Shown in pieces: positions 1 through 12,095 of a DNA stretch of 64,000 nt. Both the position numbers and the translations under genes were made by a program. The notes under the pieces were generated by a model. The model was not told the origin of the DNA and ran no database searches. It saw nothing but the letters and a program-made list of their open reading frames with translations. Each line of letters starts with the position of its first letter. Within the stretch, counting starts at the first letter, position 1. Source of the stretch: Tipula vernalis (Eukaryota; Arthropoda; Insecta; Diptera; Tipulidae); assembly GCA_958295665.1 (NCBI GenBank), contig OY282558.1, positions 44,392,389 through 44,456,388 on the forward strand, written 5' to 3'.

Positions 1-790
1 GGTCATCGTTTTATAGCAGGGGTGATTATAATGCAAAACATTAACAGTGGGGATCAAGATTAATGACAGCGAGAAGCCGAGATGTATTAAAATCAATACC
101 AAAAATAATTTTCATCAAAAATGTGTTCAGTCGGCAGCTTGAAAGTCCACACCACTACAAAATGAAAAGAATGGGGAATATTCGAATATTGTGTTAAGAA
201 AATGATTAAGGAGAAAATAAAGTTAAGACATCAATGGCAACGATATCGACTAGCGGAAGATAAACGTAAACTAAACAAAGTATTCATTTCTAGAATATTT
301 ATCATGACTTTCACCAACAGAAAACCCGGATTATTCACTGTGGAAGACGACTAAGAAGCTGAAACAACCACAACAGCATATTCCGCCGATACGTAAAAGT
401 GACGGTTACTGAGCGAGAAATAAAGAAGAATAGGCTGAACATTTTGAAAAGGTATTTCAACGGACGAAGTGAATAACAACATTCAAAACTGCTTGGAATC
501 ATCACTGAAGTTTTCTAAGTTAGAAATAAGAACTGTGATACATAGAGAGTTAAATCCTAAAAACGTGCCAGGATATGATTTTATCACAGGAAAAATTTTG
601 CAAGAGCTGTCAGATAAGTGATCGATTCCATTTACAACCTTCTTATTCAACGCAATACTTAACAGGATATTTCCCAAAAGATTAGAAGGTTTCATAAGTA
701 ATATTAATACCAAAACCAGGCAAGCCCCCATTGACGTAATATTTATTCAAAGTCAAACTATATTTTTTAATTCAATTGCTCGGTAAAAAC
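1..790 (+). pseudogene. Jockey-type LINE ORF2 relic (endonuclease end, linker, start of reverse transcriptase)
   Basis: This is the middle of a non-LTR retrotransposon polyprotein, cut by the window edge on the left and ending before the RT catalytic core. Around 20-105 the codons give the apurinic-type endonuclease signature GDYNAKH..WGSRL, with a stop (taa) after the AKH. Around 205-280 there is a basic linker (LRHQWQRYR), and at 330-400 a stretch like DYSLWKTTKKLKQP..HIPPIRKSDG. At 555-740 the beginning of the RT domain can be read (PGYDFITGK, then PKPGKPP), the usual Jockey order. Reading needs several frame changes and meets at least three stops, so it is dead. The endonuclease would nick target DNA and RT would copy the element RNA there; neither is intact. 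Family level is confident; the exact Jockey lineage is not determined. Confidence 0.85.
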
Positions 791-825
791 TTGATATATA
801 AAATATTTAGCTCTGCCTACTTATA

Positions 826-1223
826 CAGGGTGTCCGGGTTTGGGATGCTGATCCGTCATGGGGTGATTCCTTGGTTCATTCTGAGAAACAAATCGTATGT
901 GGAGGGGGATCCATTTTTGATATCCTTTGAGATACAGGGTGTTTAAAAAATTTGGTTCTGAAAAAAAGTACACCCAAATATTAAACTGTAACTTCCAAAA
1001 TATTTATCGGAGAGCAACCAACTTAGTCTTATTGGGTTGGTATAGGCTATTATTAAGGTTTAAGTGGTTATCTTGTATCTGCATCCGTTTGAGAGCTATG
1101 GTGATTTAAAGTAAAAAAAAAATATTTGTTTTTTATAAAATCGAGTTTTTCTAAAAAAAAACCGTTATAATTTGTTCTTTTGTTTATTTAATTTTAATTT
1201 GTCATGATCTCCTCTACAATCCC
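826..1223. repeat. left terminal inverted repeat of the Tc1/mariner-type element
   Basis: Matches the complement of 2592-2995 over nearly its whole length with scattered substitutions and small poly-A/T indels. Such long TIRs are unusual for this superfamily, where tens of bases to about 200 are typical. Confidence 0.9.
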
Positions 1224-1492
1224 CCAATACATTACTTGTACCCACATGCCATATTTTTCTTCGTATTCCGTTTATTCTCAATCTAATTAAGAGATGTTAT
1301 AGTGTTAATATTTTACAAATTTTATTTTGATCTGTAAAACAGTAGGCGATGATTATCAACTCATTTGTTTAAATGTTGAAAAAATAAAAACTAAATATTT
1401 TCAGATTCAGTCATTAGTTTCGAGATATTATCTAGTGTTGTATCAGTGTTGTGAATCAAAATTTTAATTAATTTAATAAAATTAATATTATA

Positions 1493-2566
1493 ATGGCACA
1501 GTTCTCAGGTGAGGAGTACATTGATATCCATTTTGTTTACGGATTTTGCGATGGTAACGCAGCACGAGCTCGCAATGAATATCAACTCAGATTTCCAACA
1601 CGTCGCATTCCTGACGCAGGAGTATTTATAAATATTCATAGGAGACTGCCAAATATCGTAACAAGATCGAATACCCGGGCGGAGCCCCATTCAGTCTCAC
1701 CAAACCATTTGGATGTCGATGAAGGTATAATCCGTAATGTAACAGCAAATCCTTCTATTAGCATAAGGAGGCTCGCTTTACAATTAAACGTCTCTCGCTA
1801 TCGAATTCATCAAGTATTGCACAAGGAGAATCTTCATCCATACCATACAACACCCGTTCAACAACTATTACCGATAGACCGCACTACAAGATTGGAGTTT
1901 TGTAATTTGTTGATGGAAAGGAATTTGGACAATGCAAGTTTTGTGAAACGTATCCTATGGACGGATGAATCCCAATTCACAAGAGATGGCATAACAAACT
2001 TTCACAATCTACACACGTGGGCTGCTGAAAATCCTCATTCGAAAAAACAAATATCATTTTAGCACCGATTCAGTGTAAACGTATGGGCTGGTGTAATTGG
2101 CGATAAATTAATTGGACCATTCATATTACCACCTAGATTAAATGGTGAACGTTATTTACAATTTTTACAAAACGATTTGCCACTCCTTTTTGATAATGTT
2201 CCCATTTTAAGCAGATTCTCGCATAGATACCAACATACATACATACCACCTTGTCACTACCATAATAATGTTAGGAATTTTTTTAACGAAAATTATCCAA
2301 ATAATTGGATTGGAAGAAATGGTCCAATTCATTGGCCTGCAAGATCCCCCGATCTTACGGTATTGGATTTTTATGTATGGGGAAGGATGAAGGCGCTTGT
2401 ATACTCCAAAGAAATTGAAACAAAAGGAGAACTTATACAACGAATACACACAGCAGCACAACAGATAAGGGAAGAATTACCAAGAATTGAAATAACCAAA
2501 GGCATACTTAAACGAATATTAGCATGTATTCAATCAAAAGGAGTACATTTTGAGCACCTTTTTTAA
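1493..2566 (+). pseudogene. ITm transposase, one nonsense codon
   Basis: DDE/D transposase of the Tc1/mariner superfamily, which would cut at the TIRs and insert at TA. Residues 1-110 are a helix-turn-helix DNA-binding half (SIRRLALQLNVSRYRIHQVL is clear around residue 100). The catalytic half follows: WTDES at 1958-1972 holds the first aspartate and WPARSPDL with LDFYVWG near 2333-2382 holds the third acidic residue. The second catalytic block, normally QxDGAPxH, reads QHTYIPPCHY, so its aspartate is missing. A TAG at 2060-2062 interrupts an otherwise continuous frame; a glutamine codon (CAG to TAG) fits best. The total of about 357 codons is normal for the family. The lost aspartate and the stop mean it cannot act. 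The start used is the ATG at 1493, the first in frame after an AT-rich leader. Confidence 0.9.
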
Positions 2567-2591
2567 CTCCTCGACCCAAACTTTGTATTGA

Positions 2592-2995
2592 GGGATTGTA
2601 GAGGAGATCATGACAAATTAAAATTAAGTAAACAAAAGAAAAAATTAAAACGGTTTTTTTTGAGAAAAACTCGATTTTATAAAAAACAAATATTTTGTTT
2701 TTACTTTAAATCACCATAGCTCTCAAACGGATGCAGATACAAGGTAACTACTTAAACCTTAATAATAGCCTATACGATTACCAACCAAATAAGACTAAGT
2801 TGGTTGCTCTCCGATAAATATTTTGGAAGTTACAGTTTAATATTTGGGTGTACTTTTTTTCTGAACCAAATTTTTTAAACATCCTGTATCTCAAAGGATA
2901 TCAAAAATGGATCCCCCCTCCACATACGATTTGTTTCTCAGAATGAACCAAGGAATCACCCCATGACGGATCAGCATCCCAAACCCGGACACCCG
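2592..2995. repeat. right terminal inverted repeat of the Tc1/mariner-type element
   Basis: Reverse complement of 826-1223, beginning just after the transposase stop. Both arms carry the same internal blocks (for example TCATGATCTCCTCTACAATC on the left arm). Confidence 0.9.
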
Positions 2996-2997
2996 TA

Positions 2998-5900
2998 TGT
3001 AGCCGCTATCGTGAATTACTTTTTTATAGCGTGAATTATAACAGCTTTGTTTTGGAGTTCATCTTTATTTTAAACAATCTATTCTCCAAAATATTAAACC
3101 TATTTAACATAACAACTCTAATAACTTGTCAACGACTATATTTTTCCCAAATAACTCTGCAATATTTCTCTAAACGCACTGCACAGCTGCAAAAAGCTAC
3201 AACCATCCTCACAAATCCATATATAATTCATTCTACTGTTCGGTTCATATAAAACCATCTTTTGTTAATGAAAATAATTTTCATTGACACTTTTATATTA
3301 TTGATGTTCTTCTTCTTCTCCACCACATATATGGTATAGAAATACATTTTATCTTTTATTTTCCAATTTTTTCCGATTATTATTACTATTGTCAGCGTCG
3401 AAACGATAAAAATGATCGAACTAAGAAGAAAAAACGTTTTAGTTTTTCTTGATTTAGTCGTGCGTTTTCATCGCACCCCATCCTCTTTATCTGATTAAAA
3501 AAGAAAAAAAAAATCTGATGAGTACCGTGTATATATGTTACATTGCATATAAATGGTTTATGTGGGGGGAGAGGCAAGGGTCTGGATCATACTAAATACA
3601 CGAAAGAAAAATGCTTGAACGTTATTCTTGTGCTTTTTTTTACTATAACATTTTTCGTTTTGTTTTGTTATAACAGTTCTGTGTTCAATTACTCTGGTTG
3701 TTGTTGTGTTGTGGAAAAAAAAAATGTTTGTATACTTTTCCTACTCTCAGTAGTACAATAGACGTGAATACAAACGGGTCGCTCCGAATAAAAATCGCGC
3801 TAGCATTCTCATGCTAAATATTATATTTAGCTATAAATAAATAAAAAAAAGAAAAAGGAAAATTTATTTTTGTATTCATAAAAAAAAAGTTGAGACAAAA
3901 AGAGCTTTCGGTCAATTTAATAATTTTATAGCTATATAAAATTGGGAAAATAAATGAAAGAATTTTCTCGCGCTAAAATTATGATTTAAGTCTTGTTTTA
4001 TTCGCATAAATGATTTTATTTTAATTTTCGTGTTTTTTTATTCTTTTACAAAAAAAAAAAAAAAAAAAAATTATAAACCGGTTTTGTTGTGAGTGTTTTG
4101 TTGTGTTACAAAAAAAAAAAAAATTACCACAAGTTTCTACTCCACCAACAAAAAGCTTGTATATATTATTTAGGAAAAGTGTAAAAAATGCGTGTGAAAA
4201 ATTATGTAAAATTTATCATTTATAATTAAATTAAGGTAAATTTTTTTTTGTTTTTGATGTTTTTGTGTTGTTTATTGAGTCGATGTAAAATTGGTAAATC
4301 CATCATTATTCGTGAATTTAATGTACCGTTTTTTTTTTTGTTGATGCGTGTGAAGTGTGCTTGTTTGTCGAGTATCGTTTTGATTGAATAACATGTTGAA
4401 GGGATTATTTTTAAAATCCTTGTCGAAATCGATCGAGAAGCAAATTGAATGAAATTTTCGTTTTTTTTTTTTTTGGTTGGTTATTTTTATATTTGTTCAT
4501 TAGCAAGAACATCGATCACAATAAATCAAAATTTGTTTTTTTTGGCAACATTCGCAATTAAATTTATTGACTTTAAAATTTATAAAATGATTAATTAATT
4601 TGTGAATCCGCTGAGTACGTTATGTGATACTGTAAATGAAGCTGAAAACTAATCCTTTGCGTCAATTTATGGAAAGGAGAGTAATTGATTTAAGAAATTG
4701 CCATTTCGTTCTAAATCGGGCCAGACTTTTTGGGTTAACGTTCTTGTAAAACGATAACATACCGTTATTGGTTTAACTTGGAATGTATGAACTTTACCCG
4801 GTTTGTTTTTTCAATAAGATGGCGTGATAACACAATAAACTATTTCGAAAATTAAATCTTAATTTCGAACTAAAATTTCAAATTATTCGCCAAACACCAA
4901 CATTCTTAAAATTTGTATTAAAAATATTTTGTTTTCTAAATTTAAATAAATTATTAGAATTTAATTGAAACTTTTAGAATTCAGAGTGGTTAAAAGTATA
5001 TTCAAAGTTAAATTGTTAATGTTTTTTGCGTTAAGATTTTTGGTTTTTCTTCAAGAAATTTGGAGCAACAGGAATTAGAATAAATTATTATCACCGTGTT
5101 TCACATACAATTTTACTAATTAATAAAAATTAAGATTAATCAGGAAAATGAGTTTTAACAAAAAATTAAAAAAAAAATATTTTTATTATTAGAAGAAGAC
5201 CAAAACCACAAAAGATTTTTGAATTTCGTTATGTAAATTTTTTTATTTTATTAATATTCATGTTTGCATAAAGAATGATTTTATATATTGTACATTAGGA
5301 TTAAATAGAAGCTTATAAAGGATATCCTGGTAAATACTTTTCTTGTATATTTATTTTCAGAAATGATAATTTTTTAACTATAATATTCTGAATATATTAT
5401 TTGAAAGCTTCATTTGAAAAGAAAAGAGTTTTCCTTACATTACTTCAAATTTGTAAGGAGTCTTAATTAAGAGAACCGCCGAGTACATCTAAAATCCAAT
5501 GAGTAAATAGATTAACATCTAACGATTTTAGTGGATAATTAACTTCTTATTTCAAGCCCTACCAATATTTGCAATCATCATTGTTAAGGCTTAAGCATAT
5601 CGGTTCATTTTTTATGTTCACCGTCCTTATCGTTTCGCCTATTTGAAAAGTTAAAATTTGATTCAAGCTTTGTAGCATGTCCTCTGTCTGCCTTGTCACA
5701 TTCAACATCTTATGAAAAATTTAAACATTACCTGTCATTATTGTTGCGTAAAGAGGTTCAATTCTACCGCATCGGGGATTTCGCTATTTTAATAGATCTT
5801 TCTGTTTTACTGCACAAGTAAAAGCCTTATCTTGAACCGGTAAAGAGCGGGTTAAAAAATGTAAGTTTTCGCTAAAAAAGTATAGATTTAAATAAAAAAG

Positions 5901-6100
5901 AAGAAAACTTTGATGTGTCAGCTAGGGTTTCTCAAACGGGATCCCGAAATCCAGGGAGTTTTCAATTCTTTAGTGTTAGTAGCTTTTTAGCTAAAATTCG
6001 CATAGGAAATTAAGGATTCTCAAACGGAATTCTGGGAATTATTTTTCTGTGTGAACAGTCTGACCGGGAAATCCCGTTATTTTCCGGTTTTCGATTTTTT
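2998..6100. other. AT-rich non-coding DNA, no gene recognised
   Basis: Contains homopolymer A/T runs (notably 4050-4070 and 4110-4123) and short open frames without family resemblance. A 20-codon frame begins at 4393 (MLKGLFLKSLSKS...) but has no splice or family support. I cannot exclude an untranslated exon here. Confidence 0.6.
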
Positions 6101-6189
6101 TGCTTAGAAATAATATTTTACAGTAAAACCTCATTTATTATTATCCCTTAGAAAGTTTAAATATCGCGTATAGAAGTTTATCAATCAAT

Positions 6190-6500
6190 AGCATTTTCAA
6201 GTCAAATTCAGGCAAATATATAGACAATTAGGAAGGAACTCGACCGTTTCTCAACCTTTTATGTTGAAGTTCAGAATGCATGACGGAATTGGGATTCTGA
6301 GATGAGTTTTAGATGATGTTCTCTCATATATAGCCAATTAGGAAGGAGCATGGCTGTTTATTAACCGATTATGATGAAACCCGATTTTGACCATGAAAAT
6401 AGGAGTATAAAATAATATTTAGAAAAAGTTTTGGAATATAGCCAATTATGTAGAAACTCGGTTATTTCTTAACCAATTATGATGAAATTAGATAAACTAG
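6190..6500 (-). repeat. ~105-bp degenerate repeats, inverted block
   Basis: About three units reading, on the plus strand, AATTAGGAAGGAACTCGACC...TTTCTCAACC...ATGATGAAA, the reverse complement of the units that follow after about 6510. Confidence 0.8.
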
Positions 6501-6509
6501 ACATGAAAT

Positions 6510-7700
6510 CGGTAAAGAAACAACCAAGTACCTTTTTAATTGTCCTTATTTCAGAACTTCATGTAAAAATCATTTTAGAATCTCATTTCCATCATGCATC
6601 CTGAATTTTATCACAATCGGTCAAGAAACTCACAAGCTCCTTCCTAATTGGCCATTTTCCAGAACTTCATCGAACACTCAATTTAGAATTCCATTTCCAT
6701 TGTGCATGCCAAATTTCATCATAATCGTTAAAGAAACAGTCAAGTCCTTTCTAATCATTTATTTATTAATTTACTACTACTAAAATTGGACACCATTTTG
6801 AGCATAAGCTCATTCACAATAGAGTGTATGTTGCCAAATTAATTACAAGACTGCATGGTTTTTGATTTTTCTTAGATTTCCAATCCACAGCCAGGCTGAA
6901 TTTCATCCGGTAACGTTTGAACATGACATTGGCTTGGAATTTGCCAATAATCAAACTTTGAAAAATTAACACTAAAATATTGACCTGTTATTTATTATCT
7001 GGCATTGCTTAGGTCTTAAGTTTAAGTTGATTCATCGGGCTGGCTCATGCTTCGATTGATAATGCTCCCAGAAAGTATTTAATTCAAATAATTATTTAAA
7101 AATAAAAAATAAAAATTTCTAATCGGTTAAGAAACGGTCAAGTTGCTTCTTAAGTAGCCATTTTCCAGAGTTTTATGTAAAAAATCATTTTGGAATCCCA
7201 TTTCCGTCATGCATGCTGAATTTTAACATAATCGGTTAAGAAATGGCTAAGTTCCTTTCTAATTGGCCATATTCAAAAACTTCATCAAAAACTCAATTGA
7301 TAATGAATGCATCGGGTATTTTGTCATAATTGGTTAAGAAACGGTCAAGTTCCTTCCTAATTAGCTATTTTGCAGAATCCCATTTCCGTCGTGCATGGTG
7401 AATTTCAACATAATCGGTTAAGAAATGGCTAAGTTCCTTTCTAATTCGTCATTTTCCAGAATTTCATCTAGAACTCATTTTAGACTCCCATTGCCATCAT
7501 GAATACCGAATTTCATCATAATCGGTTTAGAAACGGTCAAGTTGAATTTCGTCATAAAAGGTTAAGAAACGATAAAGTTCCTACCTAATTGGCCATATTC
7601 GAGAACTTCATCTAAAACTCATCTTATAATTCCATTTCCATCATAAATCCTGAATTTCATAATAATCGATTGATAAATAACCAAGTTTATTCCTAATTGG
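6510..7700 (+). repeat. ~105-bp degenerate tandem repeats, direct block
   Basis: Roughly ten units, each holding ATCGGTTAAGAAACGGTCAAG, then TCCTTCCTAATTGGCCATT, then CAGAACTTCATC, CTCATTTTAGAATCCCATT and a TCATGCATGCTGAATTTC-like segment. Spacing is about 100-110 bp where units are complete. One stray copy in the inverse orientation lies at 16150-16250. Confidence 0.85.
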
Positions 7701-7920
7701 CCTGAATTTGACTTGGAAATACTATTAACGGATAAACATATTGATATTTATACTTTCTACATTCGGATCTAAATAACAATCGGAAATCAGAGACATGCCA
7801 ATCCCCAATTAGGTTATTAAACCGAGGTTTTACTGTAAAATATTATTCCTAAGCCGTTGTATAGCTAAACGAGTATTTTTTTATAAACAAAAACCATAGT
7901 GTAGGCTCAAGGTCACAAAT

Positions 7921-8106
7921 TTTTTTTTTTTTTTAAAAATGTAATGTTACTCTTCCAACCCCTTTAAAGGAAAAGCTAAGTAGTAACACTAATTCACATA
8001 TACAACATCCAATTGTGACTAATTTCTTCTTGCTACCTCCGGAAATCGAACCGAGGAGGCCAAGTAGCAAAGCAAAGCTTTACATCCTGTACCACCGAGG
8101 CCGGCA
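7921..8106 (-). mobile_element. tRNA-derived SINE candidate with poly-A tail
   Basis: Read on the minus strand, the element opens with GCCTCGGTGGTACAGGATG (tRNA-like, A-box region), then GGTTCGATTTCC, a good RNA polymerase III B box, then an unrelated body, and closes in a run of 14 A. CAAATTT occurs on both sides and may be a short target duplication. No protein is expected. The tRNA of origin is not identified. Confidence 0.6.
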
Positions 8107-8856
8107 AATTTAATCAGGCTCCTCCTCGAACCCAAACAAAGTCTTCCTGAAGCACTATGTTGTGCAAGGCTTAGTTTTCGAGATATTTAGAGCTTAAGTA
8201 TCCCGCTATAAGAGTTTTAGCAGGAAGAAGTGCAGAATACAAAACATTCTTAGCTTACATAATAAATTACGACATTAGACGGCAGGCATGAAGATTTAAT
8301 AGTTAACTTATCTGCTTACTAATTTGTTTTAATGACCATCATACGAGTTACATCAAATGCTTATGAAGTTTTAATATTCTTACTAAATATTTGTTGGTTT
8401 GCTAAATTGTATAAATCAGTTACTATTGCTGCTAACTTGAAAATACATTGGACACTTAAATAAGTACTATGTATATAACCCCTCTCGAGATAGCGCCTTT
8501 CCTTATGGTACCTTCAGCAATGTGGTGCGTTTTGGTTCCATTTCATTTATTTAATTGGTGATTTTTTTAGACACAATTTTGTTTAGACTCAAAAGTTGTC
8601 GGTGTTTTATTTTTTAGTAAGATAGGCAGCAGAAAGAAACGATCTCTCTTCTTTCAGGTTTTCATCGGAATAACCTGTAGAAGTGAGATTGCACTTACTG
8701 AAATTATTGTAATGTAAACGGCCGGGTATAACGGCATAATTATCAGATCAGTTTAAATTTAAAATTTGGTGTGTTCACTAATAATATACTATAGGGTCTG
8801 TTTTTTATTTGAACCCATCAACGCAGGCCGATTTGAAAAATTTTCTGTGATAATAA
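8107..8856. other. AT-rich spacer, nothing recognised
   Basis: Unique-looking sequence without a supported frame or repeat structure. Confidence 0.5.
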
Positions 8857-9316
8857 AGGTGCTATTCCATGGGAAAATTTTACTGAATAGTAAAATACGC
8901 CAAAAAGAGAAAATAAAAATCAAACACCCTTTAATAGACAAAGACAAGGGGTGTTTTATTTTTATTTTTTTTTAGCAAAAGTTTTAAGGGGAAACTTGAC
9001 ATTAAACCAAAACATAACCAATAATTGCTAAAAAAATTATGTATTTAGTATTATTCGATTTTTTATTCGTCTCTAAATTATCTAAAAAATTAAATATTAT
9101 TAATACTCATATCAGAATTTCATTTTTTCGAACAATTTCCGTCACAGAATAAAAAGTTAAAAAATTTGATACTTTTTAGAGGAGTGTTACAACTACAGAC
9201 ACAAATATTTTTTTACTGATTCGATTTTTTGTTTCATTCCGCCATCTAGCAAATATATATTTTTTTCTTGCTTTAATTTTACTGTTCAGTAAAGTTTTCT
9301 CATGGAATAGCACCTT
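8857..9316. mobile_element. 460-bp MITE with ~40-bp TIRs (AAGGTGCTATTCCATG)
   Basis: Left end AAGGTGCTATTCCATGGGAA is matched by the complement of the right end, and similarity continues through ACTGAATAGTAAAAT. There is no transposase. The core TTCCATG is shared with the ends at 11183-11420 and 41911-45187, suggesting one TIR family. No convincing target duplication was found, so the superfamily stays open. Confidence 0.75.
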
Positions 9317-9463
9317 AAGGATCTTCTATTTAAAACAAAAAATATTATTTGGTTTTCACACCGGTTCACACTCTTTGTACTCTCTCAGTTTGAAATAAGA
9401 CACAGACAATGGTTGTGTTTTTACAACGATATTTATGTGGCAACAAAACTCTGAAGCCAAATG

Positions 9464-9683
9464 AGTATTTTTGACAAATTTTCAAAATAAATAAAGCACC
9501 ACAAACTCCGATTAAAAAAAAAAACTCAACTGGAATAACTATTGTGGCGGCCTTCACCCTCATTCCATAGTGATAAATTCTGTGGCCCCTGAATACATAC
9601 ATAATTACCGCGTTGTCCAGTTGAGATCTTTTTTAACCGGAGTTTTAGTGTTTTATTTATTTTGAAAATTTGTCAAAAATACT
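9464..9683. repeat. fold-back element: ~70-bp arms around an 83-bp loop
   Basis: AGTATTTTTGACAAATTTTC at 9464 onward returns as its complement ending at 9683. The arms (9464-9533 and 9617-9683) differ at a few positions and in an A-run length. The strand would form a long hairpin, typical of a fold-back MITE or small-RNA precursor. Confidence 0.8.
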
Positions 9684-9699
9684 AATTATGCTTGGACAC

Positions 9700-11180
9700 T
9701 ACTGATATACAAGATATTTATTGTGGAGTGTAAACAGAGGGGTATAATCGACCTTAAAGCGAACATGAACATTTTGAGGGTAAAGAGTACCCTTTTTAGC
9801 GACTCTTTTGGGCGTGCTAACATCTTACACCGCATGTTCAGAAAATTGACACGAAATTTTGCCCTTATTCGTGGGCAATTAATGATCAACTGTAAGCGTT
9901 ACCTTGAATTCAAATGTATGATTTCTTAAGTTGGTCCTGAGGCTTCACGGCTGACGCATAATAGCTATTATCAAATGCTTGAACCACTTTAGTGATAGAA
10001 TGGCTGATCCGACCGGATTAATTAAAATAATTAACCTCCACATTAATTTTAATTAAAATTAAAATCTACAAAATAGCGATTTACAAAGCAAGAGAGCACT
10101 ATAGCGAGAGAACGCCTCTTCTCATCGGATAAATTCTGATGCTAATTTGTGCAAAAAAAAAACTGTGCCAGATAATTTATTGTAAATTAAAATAATTAAT
10201 TTCCACATAAATTTTAATATATTAAAATTACAAGCTACAAAATAACGATTTGATCGGAGCAATTCTGGTGTCAATTTTACCCAAAAGTGTTGTATAGAAC
10301 TGTAGAGTACAGAAAGAGTGGTTGACATGGTGGATATAGTAATTTAACATCTTTTTGGATCAACTATTCCTTTGCTATTTTTACCGAAAGCTTTCGAATT
10401 TTTAACTCGCAGGTTATGCCTTTCGGTTGGGTTTCATAATAAGAATTTTTGTTAAATTGCCATTCATTCAATACTTTTATTCAACATGCACCATGCAAAG
10501 TACGAATTAAGATTAGATTAGCAAGTCAAACAAAACGGAGTTATTTAAAATCGGTTAATCACTAACAGCACGATATATAAATAATTGAAATGTGGCAGAA
10601 TACAAGTAAAAGTTCTTACTCATTTATTTCACAAAATTTAAATTAAATAATTTCACATAATTTCATTAAAACTAAATGTCACAACTAAAAACGAACGATA
10701 AATGCAAAATTTGACTTGATAAAAAACGGAAGACTTGATTAGTAAATTTGAAATTTGGCGTAGACGGCGGTGTTCAATGCTACTACAGAACTAAGTAGCT
10801 GATCAACTTTACTTTTTGAATGTGTCGACGACAAATGTAGTGAAAAGTTGTTGTTTTGCAAAAAGTTTTTGTTTCTTTATTTTTATTAATGAAAAGAGAG
10901 TGAAAGGAAAAATGTATATATATTATGTCCTCTCTTTTCTTTAATCGAGAGTCTTGGTTAGTTATAAAGTGGCTTTGACGATTGGAAATAAAGATAAAGC
11001 ACTACCTATCGAAATAAAATCAAAATGTAGCTGCCCTAAAAATTTATCATCACTGCACGGAGAATGACTAAAATATGGTATAGTGGAAATTTTTTGCAGC
11101 GGTGTTTCTTCAAATATTTTGTGTCAAATCGCGGCTCCAATCGTCAATTAACAATGCGGACCAATTTTCGGATAAATCAA
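9700..11180. other. non-coding; contains one ~65-bp direct duplication
   Basis: The segment near 10019-10083 (AATTAAAATAATTAACCTCC...) recurs 163 bp further on at 10183-10252, with weaker matching beyond. Otherwise nothing is recognised; short open frames near 9690-9930 overlap on both strands and resemble no known family. Confidence 0.5.
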
Positions 11181-11182
11181 TT

Positions 11183-11420
11183 ACAGTTGTATTTCCATGG
11201 GAGTTTTACAACAACAATTGCTCGCGACACGAATTAAATAATTGAAACCAAAAGTTTGAATTATTTAATTCATTCCTAATTTTAGTTATACTATCTGACA
11301 CCAGATGCCAAATTGCTCCTTCTTTATGTTGTTTTATTTCAATTCAAAAAAATAATTCGCGACTTGTTTTCATGAGAAAAAATAATTCGAATTAAATTTT
11401 TCTCATGGAAATACAGCTTA
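11183..11420. mobile_element. ~240-bp MITE with TGTATTTCCATG ends
   Basis: Left end AGTTGTATTTCCATGGGAG and the complement of the right end (AAGCTGTATTTCCATGAGAA) match. Internal arms both contain CGCGA...GAATTA-type blocks, so the inverted repeats extend loosely inward. Confidence 0.7.
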
Positions 11421-12081
11421 CCACGATATAGATTTCGGGTAAATCAATGGCGACAATTTTGTTTTATTCCGTTTACTCTCCTTTTGAGAAAGGTAATTTA
11501 TCGCATTTATCGAATTTGCGGTGTATTTAACTCGACTATTGGTCCGTAACCTAATTATTTGTGAAAGACGTCATTTTACGATTTCTTTTACCCTCTGTGT
11601 AATGCTTATATTTTATTGTTTATATTTTAAATGTCATTGTATTACATTGTAAACTATATTTATTCTAATTAAATATGTTTTAGAAAATTTTAATTAACAT
11701 ACAAAATAATAATAACATAATATTGTGCATGTAAGTAAATTAATTATGTATTATCATGCATTTATAATAGTTTTAAATAATATGGGCAAATACAAAGTTT
11801 TGTATTAGGTAAAAATGTAAATGTGATTGTAATGCTTGTTAAGTACGATAGTTAATTGATATAGAGGGTGAGATAATTACTAAGAATTTCTCTACATGAG
11901 TCTCTAATTTTTACGAATATTGCTTAACAATACCAAAAAAAAAAAAAAAGAAATTTAAGATTTCGTGAACTATACTCGTACTTAATTATTTCTTTCATGT
12001 TTCAATAAAATCAAATTTGGACACAAATATTTTTTCTGAAAATATTTTAAGTTTTGTACTACAACTTGCTGTACAGGTTGG
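11421..12081. other. AT-rich spacer
   Basis: No supported gene or repeat. Confidence 0.5.
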
Positions 12082-12095
12082 TTAGAAGCTTGTGA

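Larger units (their letters stand above)
826..2995 (+). mobile_element. Tc1/mariner (ITm) superfamily transposon with ~400-bp TIRs
   Basis: The ends are CAGGGTGTCCGGG on the left and its complement, lacking one A, on the right. TA dinucleotides lie directly outside at 824-825 and 2996-2997, the expected target duplication for this superfamily. The inverted repeats run about 400 bp on each side and remain very similar, so the insertion is not ancient. A single transposase frame lies between them. Confidence 0.92.
6121..7835. mobile_element. pogo-like non-autonomous element with TA target duplication
   Basis: Starts CAGTAAAACCTC and ends GAGGTTTTACTG, the type of terminus used by pogo/Tigger elements of insects, with TA at 6119-6120 and 7836-7837. 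There is no transposase frame. The interior consists mainly of ~105-bp degenerate repeats, one block in each orientation, so the single strand could fold on itself. Assignment to pogo rests on the terminal sequence and TA duplication, not on protein. Confidence 0.75.

Noticed and set aside
4393..4455. 20-codon frame MLKGLFLKSLSKS
   Set aside because: Too short, no splice donor at a useful place, no family.
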